Assembly (NCBI RefSeq): GCF_000426485.1
Contig: NZ_AUFL01000018.1
Coordinates: 1-64,000, forward strand
Origin: Indolivaga capnocytophagoides DSM 22835
Lineage (GTDB): Bacteria > Bacteroidota > Bacteroidia > Bacteroidales > Dysgonomonadaceae
DNA length: 64,000 nt
Direction: 5' to 3'
Position numbers and translations under genes: made by a program. Positions 27,378 to 37,637 of the stretch are shown piece by piece. The first letter of the stretch is position 1, and every line of letters begins with the position of its first letter. The notes below the pieces were generated by a model that worked only from the letters and a program-made list of their open reading frames with translations, had not been told where the DNA came from and made no database searches.

Positions 27378-29030
27378 TCAGGCATGCTGATTTATAATAT
27401 TTTTAAGCCATCTGACCAAAAGCATGATAATTACAGCAGCTATAACACAGGCTATAAAATTCATTAAAAAATAATACGATTTGTTATCGAACAAATCCCA
27501 CATTCCGGCGACCATACCGCTTAACTTATTTCCGATAGATGTAGACAAAAACCACCCGCCCATCATGAATGATGTTATTTCTTTAGGGCTGACTTTCGAC
27601 ACAAGAGACAGGCCTATGGGGCTGATAAGCAACTCACCCACTGTTATTACACCATATGTCCCGATGAGCCACAATGCGGTCGCCTTATCTGTATAGATAT
27701 CTGTATATAAAACGGCAGCTGCCATCACCAATGATGATAGACCGGTAATAAGTAATCCCCATCCCATTTTAGCCGGGGTAGAGGGTTCTTTCCCTTTCTT
27801 CTTGAGCCGAAAGAAAAAACCAAGAACTACTGGTGTTAGTATTACAATAAAGAATGGATTGATCGATTGGAATATTTCGGTAGATATAAGGCTGACTTTT
27901 TCACCATATTCGGGCAGCTTTTCTTTTGGCTGGTTTATAAAATATGAGGGATAGTCATATGATTTAATAACGTTGTGATTTTCATCGACAGCCGTCCGGA
28001 GTTTCTCATCCATCAAAGGTACAGAATCTTTCGAATATGTTAATTCCTGCACCATGCCCAATGGTTTCAGGTATTTAGTTGAGGTCTCGGGTATCTCCCG
28101 AGCTGTGTAGTTTTCGGCAAAAGTGGTCAAGGCTGTCGCATTTTGTTTGAATACTGCCCAAAATACAACCATAATAAGGAATATACTGAGCAGGGCTTTG
28201 ATCTGTGCCCGTTCTTCTTTCTTAGACCGGAACAAGAGTGACGCATAAAATACAATCACCGGTATACATCCGAATAAAAAGGCATCGTTAGAATCTGATC
28301 CGAAAATATTACCGGGGATCATCCACGCCAATCCGCCACAAGCTATAGCCGGAAGAAAAACATATAGGAGTACTTTGGTTATATCTGAATTCGAATTGGA
28401 CGACTTCTGAGTTATATCAGCTTCCCTTATATGCCGTGTTCCTATAAGAAAGACAATTAAGCCGACCAGCATTCCTATACCTGCTGCCAGAAATGCGTAT
28501 CCCCATCCGAAGTTATTACGCATATATGCAGCAACAAAATTACAGATAAACGCCCCTACATTAATACCCATATAAAAGAAGCTGTATCCCGAATCTTTTT
28601 TTGATTTGTATTTTTCATCTGAATACAAATTACCGAGCAGAGTAGAGATATTCGGCTTAAAAAATCCGTTACCTATAATAATAAGTAGTATAGATACCCA
28701 CAAAACCGATTCGCCGGGAACAGCAAGCAGACAATAACCCGCAGCCATCAGTAATCCTCCGATAATGATTGATATACGATATCCCAGCAGTTTATCGGCA
28801 ATGAGTCCTCCGAGGAAAGGAGTGAGATAAACTAAGCCCAGATATGTGCCGACAATGTCGCTTGCTTTGGATGGACTGAACCCCATACCTTTGCCATCTT
28901 TTAGGTAAAGAAGAAATATGCCGAGCATGAGATAATAGCCAAAACGTTCCCACATTTCGGTGAGGAACAGATATTTCAACCCTTTGGGATGAGGTACTTT
29001 TTCGGTCGGAGTCGATACTGATTCTGCCAT
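27378..29030 (-). CDS. POT/PTR family proton-dependent oligopeptide transporter
   Basis: A 550-residue major-facilitator protein importing di- and tripeptides with protons. PTR signatures are EMWERFGYYLMLGIFLLYL in helix 1 (the ExxER-type motif, about residues 27-45), FKPNISTLLGNLY, and FFYMGINVGAFICNF (about 151-165). A long insert with YTAREIPETSTKY and SYFINQPKEK lies between helices, as in Bacteroidota homologues, and may be periplasmic. It lies between surface operons 1 and 2 on the same strand but has its own terminator. Confidence 0.93.
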   Translation of the reverse strand: MAESVSTPTEKVPHPKGLKYLFLTEMWERFGYYLMLGIFLLYLKDGKGMGFSPSKASDIVGTYLGLVYLTPFLGGLIADKLLGYRISIIIGGLLMAAGYCLLAVPGESVLWVSILLIIIGNGFFKPNISTLLGNLYSDEKYKSKKDSGYSFFYMGINVGAFICNFVAAYMRNNFGWGYAFLAAGIGMLVGLIVFLIGTRHIREADITQKSSNSNSDITKVLLYVFLPAIACGGLAWMIPGNIFGSDSNDAFLFGCIPVIVFYASLLFRSKKEERAQIKALLSIFLIMVVFWAVFKQNATALTTFAENYTAREIPETSTKYLKPLGMVQELTYSKDSVPLMDEKLRTAVDENHNVIKSYDYPSYFINQPKEKLPEYGEKVSLISTEIFQSINPFFIVILTPVVLGFFFRLKKKGKEPSTPAKMGWGLLITGLSSLVMAAAVLYTDIYTDKATALWLIGTYGVITVGELLISPIGLSLVSKVSPKEITSFMMGGWFLSTSIGNKLSGMVAGMWDLFDNKSYYFLMNFIACVIAAVIIMLLVRWLKNIINQHA

Positions 29031-29199
29031 AGATTCTGATATGTATTTAGATGTTTGAAAACCGTAAAGATAGAATTATGATGCTTATCTGCCAAAAAAG
29101 AAGAAAAGACAATCTACTAAAGTAAAAATGTCTTTTCTCTCAGGATAATATTTTTTTAATTAAATTACTTTTATCAAAATAGTAAATGGGTCTGATACC

Positions 29200-29976
29200 T
29201 TATTGCATATTTAACCGTTTCACTATAATTTTTGTTGTCATCGGGTCACGATCTCCATAGTTGGTAATTTGCATCTTTGATCCTGCTCCCGGATTATATC
29301 CTAATCTGTTGATCAAGGCAAGTTTTTGTCCTTTGGCAGCTTTAGTGGCAAGGGACGTAAAAAAAGTGATTGCATCAGTTATATTTGTAGTTACATCCTG
29401 ATAAGCTTCATATTCGTCTACAACCGTGCCATCTAAAGTAAGTCGGAGATGAGATGTAGTCATGGTTTGCCTGGTTGCTGCTACTGTGTATTTTCCATAC
29501 CAGCGAATTTCATATATATAGTATCCGTCAGACGGAACTGTAAATTCAGAACCTGTTAAGGGAATTGTATAATTGCCTAATTCTATCAACTGTGTGGGTA
29601 ATGCAATTATAGCTTCTATACTACCTGTGGATGGCATTACAGATGACCATGTGGCATTGCCGTCATCGTCAGAAGTGAGCATTTTATCTTTTGTCTGATA
29701 TCCGTCCAGTATTTGTAAGGGATATCCTGTTCCGGCATCGATACTTAGTTTAGACAGAGGAGTATGCGTACCTATACCTACATTTCCCTTGTAATTTATA
29801 ACTATGTCGTTATTTATTTCCGAAGCTGTAGGTATTACTGAATTATCTCCGGATCCGTCTATTATCCAAATCTGATTTGATATAGTATTGAGAGTATTAA
29901 TAGCCACCGATTGGGAGTGCATATCTATACTATAACTGCATAAAGCCAGTATGATTGTGATATATTTTACTTTCAT
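29200..29976 (-). CDS. Exported modular surface protein, operon 2 gene 3
   Basis: A 258-residue paralogue. The start is placed at MKVKYITIILALC (29976), 2 nt after the preceding stop; an upstream in-frame start would overlap the previous gene and precede the signal peptide. Modules are SVAINTLNTISNQIWIIDG (a diverged VGINT segment), NDIVINYKGNVGIGTHTPLSKLSI, KMLTSDDDGNATWS and a beta-rich C-terminus with YIYEIRWYGKYT. The TAA stop is followed directly by GGTATCAGACCC, a palindrome variant. Confidence 0.75.
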   Translation of the reverse strand: MKVKYITIILALCSYSIDMHSQSVAINTLNTISNQIWIIDGSGDNSVIPTASEINNDIVINYKGNVGIGTHTPLSKLSIDAGTGYPLQILDGYQTKDKMLTSDDDGNATWSSVMPSTGSIEAIIALPTQLIELGNYTIPLTGSEFTVPSDGYYIYEIRWYGKYTVAATRQTMTTSHLRLTLDGTVVDEYEAYQDVTTNITDAITFFTSLATKAAKGQKLALINRLGYNPGAGSKMQITNYGDRDPMTTKIIVKRLNMQ

Positions 29977-29978
29977 AT

Positions 29979-30746
29979 TTAAAATTTTACTTGTAGTTCT
30001 TTTATCAAGATTCTCGAAGTTGTCCACTGTTGAGCTTGAGCTACCTGCACATCACCCGGAGCTTCTATTGATTCTATATAAAGGGACAAAACGTCGTTCT
30101 TTTTAGCTTTAGTGTACAATGGTATATAGGATGTTATGGATCTGTTTAGGAAAGGACATTGGTATCGGTAAGAGTCTACTGTGGTAGAACCATTAATTTT
30201 GAGCTTTAAAACAATACTTATTCGGCCGATAGAGCTATAACTGGCTGTATAAAATGACCACCAGCGAACTTCGAAAGAATAAAAGCCATCGTGAGGTATT
30301 GTAAACGAGCTATTGGGTACTAAGATATCTACTCCTTTGGGGCTCAATGTTGCAGTTGTTATATCTTGCATTGGATATACCTGTCCGACGGGGGGCTGAG
30401 GTGCTTCCCAAAACGCATTGCCATTCGCATCCGAAATTAATATCTTGTCGGTGGGATCGGTTGTATCTACTATTTGCAGAGGATAAACTCCTGATACATT
30501 TTGTGTATTTATCTCGAGCTTTACTTGTGGGCTAATTGTACCTATTCCCATTCTTCCATCCTTCGTTATTACCACATCATCTTGTTGTTGCATAGCTGTC
30601 GGAACTCCAGTTGCCGGATTGGTTGTTGCCGTTGTATACCGAGCATCGACATGGAATAATGTTTGCGGATTTTCGGTATTTATCCCAATTTGGGCAATCG
30701 CAGGAATACTTATTATAGTGGCTATAGTTATTAAAATATTTTTCAT
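29979..30746 (-). CDS. Exported modular surface protein, operon 2 gene 2
   Basis: A 255-residue paralogue. The signal peptide ends at AIAQ. QIGINTENPQTLFHVD and DDVVITKDGRMGIGTISPQVKLEI form the N-terminal modules, DKILISDANGNAFW the linker, and FYSFEVRWWSFYT the conserved strand of the C-terminal domain. The start overlaps the previous stop by 4 nt (ATGA), which indicates coupled translation. Confidence 0.77.
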   Translation of the reverse strand: MKNILITIATIISIPAIAQIGINTENPQTLFHVDARYTTATTNPATGVPTAMQQQDDVVITKDGRMGIGTISPQVKLEINTQNVSGVYPLQIVDTTDPTDKILISDANGNAFWEAPQPPVGQVYPMQDITTATLSPKGVDILVPNSSFTIPHDGFYSFEVRWWSFYTASYSSIGRISIVLKLKINGSTTVDSYRYQCPFLNRSITSYIPLYTKAKKNDVLSLYIESIEAPGDVQVAQAQQWTTSRILIKELQVKF

Positions 30747-31567
30747 ATATCCATTCGTTTTACGGTTATTTTGCTAATTGTCCATGGTGTAGAGGCATTG
30801 TTATTTGTGCTTTGACCAGCTGCAGTTGGTGCAATTCCCGGACGGACTGCTATTGTGATTGTTTTATTTACATCAGCTGTACTTGCTGAATAATAGAGTG
30901 CAAAGTAGGCAGTCAAACGATTGGAGTCGACAGTATTAATCGTCACATATACTTCGTATTGGTCGACAGTAACTCCTAGTAGATTCAGGTAAAAATGGGT
31001 TGCTGTATTTGACAGAACCATTGGAGCGTTAGCAGGGTATGTAGCCCACCATCTTATATCGAAGGCATAATATCCTTCTTCGGGAACGGTGAAACTCCAG
31101 ACATTGGAGGCATCTTTTTTTATAGTCGTAATCACTCCAGCAGGAAAATTCTGTGCGGGTAGAGATGTTGTCCCATATACCTGCCCTATTTTACCCATAT
31201 ACTTATAATCTTTCCATGTGGCTTGTCCGCTAGCATTCACAGCAGTCATTATTCTGCCCTTTTTTACATTTGGGTCTACAATTTTCAATACGGCTTTAGG
31301 AGATAAACTTGTTGTTCCATCTTCTATAACAACCTTGGCAGACGGATTTATCATTCCTATCCCCATATTACCATTGTTGAGAATTACAACATCATCCAAC
31401 TGTTGTACTGCATTGGGGATTCCACTGCCTGGATTGGTTGAAGCTGCTGTCGAAGCCCCATCTATGTGGAATACCCCTAGAGGGTTCTGAGTATTTATAC
31501 CCACTTGAGCATGCAGGAGGATGCCAATAGAGAATCCCCCCATTAATAATAAAAATTTCTTTTTCAT
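30743..31567 (-). CDS. Exported modular surface protein, operon 2 gene 1
   Basis: A 274-residue paralogue starting MKKKFLLLMGGFS. The ATG at 31588 is inside a palindrome and is rejected as a start. Modules are QVGINTQNPLGVFHIDG, DDVVILNNGNMGIGMINPSAKVVI, GRIMTAVNASGQATWKD, and a C-terminal domain with YYAFDIRWWATYP. A perfect palindrome sits 14 nt upstream, with a second at 31621-31636. Leader 2 precedes it. Confidence 0.77.
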   Translation of the reverse strand: MKKKFLLLMGGFSIGILLHAQVGINTQNPLGVFHIDGASTAASTNPGSGIPNAVQQLDDVVILNNGNMGIGMINPSAKVVIEDGTTSLSPKAVLKIVDPNVKKGRIMTAVNASGQATWKDYKYMGKIGQVYGTTSLPAQNFPAGVITTIKKDASNVWSFTVPEEGYYAFDIRWWATYPANAPMVLSNTATHFYLNLLGVTVDQYEVYVTINTVDSNRLTAYFALYYSASTADVNKTITIAVRPGIAPTAAGQSTNNNASTPWTISKITVKRMDI

Positions 31568-32267
<700 letters not shown>

Positions 32268-32270
32268 TGA

Positions 32271-32301
32271 CAAATATAGTGATTGTTTTGGTTTTAACAA
32301 A
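32271..32301 (-). promoter_or_regulatory. Promoter of surface-protein operon 2
   Basis: TTTG (complement 32298-32301), 19 nt, TATATTTG (complement 32271-32278). The spacing and -7 box are identical to those of promoters 1 and 3. Confidence 0.85.
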
Positions 32302-32437
32302 AATACAGAATTATTTATAAGACTTTTAAGACATTATATCACAAGAGGCACAGTATTTAGGATTTTCTGGTATATATCCGTTGGAGGGAAATATCGAGCG
32401 GAGCTCACACTACAGTCCTTTTTGAGGAAGTATATCG

Positions 32438-32903
32438 ACAGCGGAAGCTGTTGATGATGTCAAAATAACGTCTAACGGGAATGTCGGTGTCTGGATGTTA
32501 TCTCCAACAGCCCTCATTGGAAAGATTTATCTATAATATTCCAATTCCAAGTGAAGCAACCCACCCTTACAATCAGGTACTGTTGTTAAAGTAAACGGGA
32601 TATTTACTGCTGTAGGAGCATAATATTCTATACCATCCACCATAGAGCCATTTTTTAAAAGATAGAAATAAGCACTTATAGCACTAAGGTATACACTACT
32701 GGTTTTACCCCACCAACAAATTGTTATCAGATAATTACCTGTTTCGGTTATGGACATGGCTTTTACCAAATTTACCTGAGACCACTAATTATAATTCGGG
32801 GGATCAACTTGAGATTAGAATAGGTCCATCTTCGGGCGAACAAACTTGGGTTATTAATGATACAGGGATGATATCTCCTTCTATTTCTATATTCCGCATG
32901 TAA
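32438..32903. pseudogene. Scrambled remnant of a surface-protein gene
   Basis: Three fragments of the modular surface protein lie in mixed orientation. The plus strand at 32438-32520 reads VDDVKITSNGNVGVWMLSPT, the second N-terminal module. The minus strand at 32527-32790 reads SQVNLVKAMSITETGNYLITI then WWGKTSS...YAPTAVNIPFTL, the front of a C-terminal domain. The plus strand at about 32787-32903 reads NYNSGDQLEIRIGPSSGEQT and ends ISIFRM-stop, the end of such a domain. The signal peptide and first module are missing. An inversion of the central part plus deletion would explain it. Confidence 0.65.
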
Positions 32904-32913
32904 TAAGAAACAT

Positions 32914-32944
32914 AAACGAGGTATCCTTTTGAGATACCTCGTTT
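32914..32944. terminator. Bidirectional terminator between pseudogene and EF-G2-like gene
   Basis: Perfect 12-bp arms AAACGAGGTATC/GATACCTCGTTT around a 7-nt loop, with T-rich ends on both strands. It lies 20 nt past the stop of the EF-G2-like gene. Confidence 0.85.
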
Positions 32945-32963
32945 TAGTGCATAGAAGGAAGAG

Positions 32964-35123
32964 TCAGTCCTCAACTGTTTGAGTTGCTTCATATGCTTTC
33001 AACAGTTTGTCTTGTACATCAGATGGTACAAGCTCATAACTCGAAAACTTCATAATGAATGAAGCTCTCCCTCCAGTCAGAGAACTAAGTGTTATTGAAT
33101 AATTAGACATTTCTTTTAGCGGAACTTTGGCATTGAGTACTTCTATTTCGTTATCGCTTTCCATACCAAGAATGGTAGCTCTGCGATTTTGAAGGTCGCT
33201 CATTATATCTCCTAACTTATCGGCAGGAGCAAACACTGTTATATCATACACCGGTTCAAGAATTTTAGGACCTGCATTTCGGAAAGCTTCACTAAACGCA
33301 TTTCGTCCGGCGAGCATGAATGATATTTCATTAGAATCTACAGGATGCATTTTGCCTTCATATACGATTACACGCACATCACGTGCATATGAACCTGTAA
33401 GAGGGCCTTGTTCTAGTCTTGCCATCACACCTTTAATAATAGCAGGCATAAACCTTGAATCGATAGAGCCGCCTACTATACTATTGACAAACACAAGCTT
33501 TCCTCCCCAGTCAAGATTAAAAGTCTGCACATCACGTGATTGTATTTTAAATTCCTGCCCATTAAATTTATAACTGTCGGGCATAGGCATACCATCTGTA
33601 TATGGTTCTACGATTAGATGTACTTCACCGAATTGCCCGGCTCCTCCCGATTGTTTTTTGTGTCGGTAATCGGCTCTCGATGGCTTTGTTATCGTTTCTC
33701 GGTACGGAATTCTCGGCTCAGAAAATGCAATACTTATTTTATCGTTATTTTCAAGACGCCATTTCAGAGTTTTGAGGTGAAACTCGCCTTGCCCCGAAAC
33801 TATCATTTGTTTCAGTTCTTTCGAATTTTCGATAAGCCATGTAGGATCTTCTCCATGCATCCGCTGCAAAGCTTCATTCAGTTTTTCGGCATCCCGTTCA
33901 TTTACTGGCTTTATTGCTCTGCGGTATTTAGGATCGGGATATTTTATAAAATTAAATTTATTATCCGCTCCTTTTCCATTCAGAGTATTACCGGTTTTTA
34001 CATCTTTCAGTTTTACAGCTGCCCCGATATCTCCCGCTACCATTTCATCGACTTTGGTGCGCTGCTGTCCCGCTACCGAAAATATTTGCCCGATACGTTC
34101 TTTTGATCCTCTGTCGGAATTGTATAAATCGTCTCCTTCTTTAACTGTACCACTCATTACCTTGAAATATGAAATATCTCCGACGTGGGGTTCTATTGTT
34201 GATTTGAAGAAGAAAAGGCTGGTTGGTGATTTGGAATCGGGCTTCACTTCTTCCCCTTCGGTATTGACAGGATTTGCCATATCCACTACGTAGGGAACTA
34301 CGTTTCCGAGAAATTCCATAGTACGTCTCACGCACATATCCCTTGATGCACAGACACAAAAAATAGGATAAATATCTCGCTTAACCAGTCCCCAGCGTAT
34401 GCCGAATCGCATTTCCTCTTCGGTTAGAGATCCTTGATCGAAGAATTTCTCCATAAGAGAGTCTTCATGTTCAGCAGCTGATTCTACAAGTTTTTGATGA
34501 AGTTCTTCAGCTTTGTCTTTTTCTTCATCAGGTATATCTAAAACATCCGGAACACCCCCTTCGGGCTTCCATCTGTACATTTTCATCTTCAGGATATCTA
34601 TTACGGCATTGAAGTTTTCGCCGCTGTTGAGAGGGTATTGTACGATTACCGCTTTCTCTCCGTATCTTTCTTTCAGTTGTAATACAGTATTATCGAAATC
34701 CGCTTTTTCATGGTCGAGTTGGTTTATCACAAACATCACCGGTTTTTGCAGTTTTCTTACATATCTCAACTGATTTATTGAGCCTACCTCTAACCCATAT
34801 TGTGCATTCAGTACCATTAGTGCAGTGTCCATCACATTGAGAGACGTAACCACGTTACCTATAAAATCGTCGGCTCCGGGGCAATCTATAAAATTGAGCT
34901 TTCGATTCATCCATTCTACCGAAAATATACTCGAAAATACAGAATATCCGTATTCTTTTTCTACCGGAAAATAGTCGGTAACGGTGTTTCCCGTGTCCAC
35001 ACTTCCTCTGCGTTTAATTACTCCGGCCTCGAAAAGCATAGCTTCGGCCAATGTCGTTTTACCGGAGCCTGAGCTCCCTAAAATTGCAATGTTTTTAATT
35101 TCGTTAGTTTGGTAAGTCTTCAT
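32964..35123 (-). CDS. EF-G-like translation factor (EF-G2 type) with altered GTPase motifs
   Basis: A 719-residue protein with the full EF-G domain order, including the domain IV/V region (GGSIDSRFMPAIIKGV, PKILEPVYDITVFAP). The P-loop GSSGSGKTT (residues 16-24) is intact. The G3 motif is DCPGA (80-84) in place of DTPGH, so the catalytic His is Ala84. G4 is NQLD (134-137) in place of NKxD, and no RGIT switch I is visible. An EF-G paralogue lacking GTPase activity (EF-G2) is known in Bacteroides thetaiotaomicron and supports growth under starvation; this may be its counterpart. A palindrome lies 24 nt upstream of the start. Confidence 0.88.
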   Translation of the reverse strand: MKTYQTNEIKNIAILGSSGSGKTTLAEAMLFEAGVIKRRGSVDTGNTVTDYFPVEKEYGYSVFSSIFSVEWMNRKLNFIDCPGADDFIGNVVTSLNVMDTALMVLNAQYGLEVGSINQLRYVRKLQKPVMFVINQLDHEKADFDNTVLQLKERYGEKAVIVQYPLNSGENFNAVIDILKMKMYRWKPEGGVPDVLDIPDEEKDKAEELHQKLVESAAEHEDSLMEKFFDQGSLTEEEMRFGIRWGLVKRDIYPIFCVCASRDMCVRRTMEFLGNVVPYVVDMANPVNTEGEEVKPDSKSPTSLFFFKSTIEPHVGDISYFKVMSGTVKEGDDLYNSDRGSKERIGQIFSVAGQQRTKVDEMVAGDIGAAVKLKDVKTGNTLNGKGADNKFNFIKYPDPKYRRAIKPVNERDAEKLNEALQRMHGEDPTWLIENSKELKQMIVSGQGEFHLKTLKWRLENNDKISIAFSEPRIPYRETITKPSRADYRHKKQSGGAGQFGEVHLIVEPYTDGMPMPDSYKFNGQEFKIQSRDVQTFNLDWGGKLVFVNSIVGGSIDSRFMPAIIKGVMARLEQGPLTGSYARDVRVIVYEGKMHPVDSNEISFMLAGRNAFSEAFRNAGPKILEPVYDITVFAPADKLGDIMSDLQNRRATILGMESDNEIEVLNAKVPLKEMSNYSITLSSLTGGRASFIMKFSSYELVPSDVQDKLLKAYEATQTVED

Positions 35124-35146
35124 GGTACAAAATATTTATAGGTTAC

Positions 35147-35235
35147 GAGGTCATAGACCTTTTTACTGATATCCGGTAAACATGTTTACAAGTAGACAAG
35201 TAAACGAAATACGATTTTCTCAAAATTACGAAATG
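35147..35235. repeat. Palindrome-headed repeat of the TTGTTTAC class, copy 1
   Basis: A perfect GAGGTCATAGACCT head (35147-35160), then CATGTTTACAAGTAGACAAGTAAACG. The tail is shared with copies near 40.1, 51.7 and 53.8 kb. The remainder of this stretch to 35344 shows nothing else. Confidence 0.5.
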
Positions 35236-35344
35236 TTCCGTTGATCTAGTATTGTTAACTGCTTCTATTTTATATGTTTTTGAGCATGAAAAGACTCTTT
35301 TGTTATTTGCTTATTGTGTTTCTTGTATGGATGAGAATTCACAA

Positions 35345-35382
35345 ATTCGGGTAAATAAGAAAGCAATCTTATTTACCCGAAT
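35345..35382 (-). terminator. Strong inverted repeat ending surface operon 3
   Basis: Perfect 16-bp arms ATTCGGGTAAATAAGA/TCTTATTTACCCGAAT around a 6-nt loop, 25 nt past the stop at 35407. The downstream T run is weak, but the stem length makes a terminator or mRNA-end stabiliser likely. Confidence 0.75.
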
Positions 35383-35406
35383 AATATTGAGCTGAATGAT
35401 ATGATC

Positions 35407-36063
35407 TTACTTTTTTGTTACAAAAACTATATTTATAAATGAATTGGGACCTAATAGAGTGCTTTTAACATCGTAATTTATTACTCCTGATGTGGAAATA
35501 CTGTTAATCTTAACAACATCCGTATCGTAATAAGTTATTACATAATCGATGTCGGTTGGCGTATATCGTGCTGAAGGTATCATACTTAAAGCTGCATTAT
35601 TTGTTTTATACAGGCTGTTTCCTGATTGTATAAATTGTTTTTTATAAACATTGTTATATAGATCGAATGTATAGCCTGTACCGATAGCAGATGTAGGGAG
35701 ATCAAAAACAGGAAGATAAAAATACTGTCCGGGTTGATCTATGCTTTGCCATAAAGATCCATCGAAGTAATAATATCCAACTCGTGTAACTTTCGCCGTC
35801 TTGGTTGTTATTGTTCCATCTATTGTAGTAATATATATAAGAGACCCTGTTTGCGCTGCTGTGTATTGAGCATCTTTACTTATTAATTGGGAGCGTGTAA
35901 GATTAGGTGCAATAATACCTTCAGCAGTAGAGTTCCCTGTGGATACAGGTGTTACATGAAGACTGGCTTTTGCAGTACCTGTTACTATTCCCACCTGAGC
36001 AATAATATTGTGAGATATGAGTATTGTCAGGCTAAATAGTAAACATTTAATTATTGTTGTCAT
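35407..36063 (-). CDS. Exported surface protein, operon 3 gene 3
   Basis: A 218-residue exported protein very similar to the first gene of this operon. The signal peptide ends at IIAQ. QVGIVTGTAKASLHVTP is followed by TAEGIIAPNLTRSQLISKD, a segment ITTIDGTITTKTAKVTRVGYYYFDG with a strand-turn-strand look, and a beta-rich C-terminus ending FINIVFVTKK. It lacks the GIGTxxP module of operons 1 and 2. A degenerate AAGGCCTCTGATATG palindrome lies 20 nt upstream of the start. Confidence 0.75.
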   Translation of the reverse strand: MTTIIKCLLFSLTILISHNIIAQVGIVTGTAKASLHVTPVSTGNSTAEGIIAPNLTRSQLISKDAQYTAAQTGSLIYITTIDGTITTKTAKVTRVGYYYFDGSLWQSIDQPGQYFYLPVFDLPTSAIGTGYTFDLYNNVYKKQFIQSGNSLYKTNNAALSMIPSARYTPTDIDYVITYYDTDVVKINSISTSGVINYDVKSTLLGPNSFINIVFVTKK

Positions 36064-36074
36064 AATTATTTCTT

Positions 36075-37628
36075 TTATTTATTAAGGCCTCTGATATGAG
36101 GATTACATCGAAGTGCACATGAATTTATCTTCATCACAGAACTTGTCGATAATTCGACACCATTGCTCGAATTATAAGCTGTTATAGTAATAGTATAAGT
36201 TCCGGCTTTCTTATATGCGTAATTTTCAGTATAGGTGCCTATCGATGGGCTTGTATATATTTTCACAGCACCTGTTGTACCATCTCCGAAATCCAATACT
36301 ATTTTAGACACATTATTAAATCCCATACCATTATGTATATTCAGTTTGTAAGATGTTGTAATTTCGGCACAACCTTCGGAGTTCGTAGGAGGATCGATCT
36401 CCATTCTGAACCACGGAGCTGCAAAGTTGGGTAATCCCCAGAAAGCAAGTCCAGGTAAAATATTATTAATCTTATATATTTTCATATTTGAAGGATCTTC
36501 GGGGTTGTCTATTACAAATATTCCTGTGGAACCAAACCGAGGAAGGTACATTCGTCCATCCGGTCCTGTTTGTATAGCTCCGAAATGGTCGGTAACTCCA
36601 TTTGTCAAGGATACCGGATTGACTATTGATTTTATAGGATTAATTGTATTAGGAGTAGAAGTTGTCAGTAATGCATTAAAATCATAAACGAGTAAACCTG
36701 TTGTATTATTTGTATTTACACTTCCGGGAGCATATGTCAGGTATACATATTTACCGCTAGCAGAAAAATCAACACCATATCCATAACCTCCGGTTGATAA
36801 AGCTCCGGTTCTAACCTTTAAGTTGCTGATGATTCCTGTTGAGGGATTAAAATCTCCATAGGCAAAAAACTTATTACTGAAATCGATCCATACAAAATGC
36901 TGCCCGTCAGATGTGAATTTTATATACCCACCGGGAGCTGTTGGAGTAGTTGCCATGCCTACGGTAACAACGCTGTGTCGAGCTGTCTGTACTCCTGCTG
37001 AAGTTACTTTCCATACATTCAAATAGCTATTTGTAGTGGTACGACCGGGAGCAACTATCCAAAAATCATTTCGGTTGGAATGTCTTACAGCACCAACAGA
37101 CTCACCCAATGCTCCAGATTGCCCGGATAAAAGAATATTCTTTCGGGTTAAGTCTACTTCTCCGAGCCCTCCGTTTTTGCTCATATCTACAATGGAATAC
37201 GATAGATTATTTGTATTGTTAATACCTAAGGTTACTGCAACATATTGGGTTGTGCTATATGGATATGGGAAGATTATTCCTGATTGAGCAGAAGAGCTAT
37301 GACCAGTCAACCCTGATCCGTTTGCCATAACAGCCATATTTTTATTCCATATTGTCATTCCGTCTGAAAAGAACAACAGGTTTCCATCTACATCAGATAT
37401 GGCAAAACATCCTTCATACGTAGCCAGAGGTGACCCTGTTATTTTAGCTGGCATATTAGAGAGCGTAGCATTAGCTGTACCATATACACCGGTTGCAGCA
37501 TAACTAGTTGTATTTTTCCATGTTAGAGCTGCATTATAACCGAAAAACCAATTACTGTTTTCCTTTTGTGCATAAGAAAGAAATGTAATCGATATTAATA
37601 ATACTGTTATACTTATTTTTTTATACAT
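36075..37628 (-). CDS. Exported beta-propeller-like protein with C-terminal PKD domain
   Basis: A 517-residue exported protein. The signal peptide ends at LSYAQ. Residues 25-405 match the repeat-rich N-terminal part of many Bacteroidota gliding or surface proteins (NWFFGYNAALTWK, EGCFAISDVDGNLLFFSDGMTIWN, HSSSAQSGIIFPYP, GPDGRMYLPRFG), probably a beta-propeller. Residues 430-505 form a PKD-type Ig fold (VLDFGDGTTG, YAYKKAGTYTITITAYN). The usual gliding-associated C-terminal sorting domain is absent; the protein ends soon after the PKD fold, so it may be a truncated version. Gaps to its neighbours are 9 and 11 nt. Confidence 0.8.
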   Translation of the reverse strand: MYKKISITVLLISITFLSYAQKENSNWFFGYNAALTWKNTTSYAATGVYGTANATLSNMPAKITGSPLATYEGCFAISDVDGNLLFFSDGMTIWNKNMAVMANGSGLTGHSSSAQSGIIFPYPYSTTQYVAVTLGINNTNNLSYSIVDMSKNGGLGEVDLTRKNILLSGQSGALGESVGAVRHSNRNDFWIVAPGRTTTNSYLNVWKVTSAGVQTARHSVVTVGMATTPTAPGGYIKFTSDGQHFVWIDFSNKFFAYGDFNPSTGIISNLKVRTGALSTGGYGYGVDFSASGKYVYLTYAPGSVNTNNTTGLLVYDFNALLTTSTPNTINPIKSIVNPVSLTNGVTDHFGAIQTGPDGRMYLPRFGSTGIFVIDNPEDPSNMKIYKINNILPGLAFWGLPNFAAPWFRMEIDPPTNSEGCAEITTSYKLNIHNGMGFNNVSKIVLDFGDGTTGAVKIYTSPSIGTYTENYAYKKAGTYTITITAYNSSNGVELSTSSVMKINSCALRCNPHIRGLNK

Positions 37629-37637
37629 ACTTTCTGT

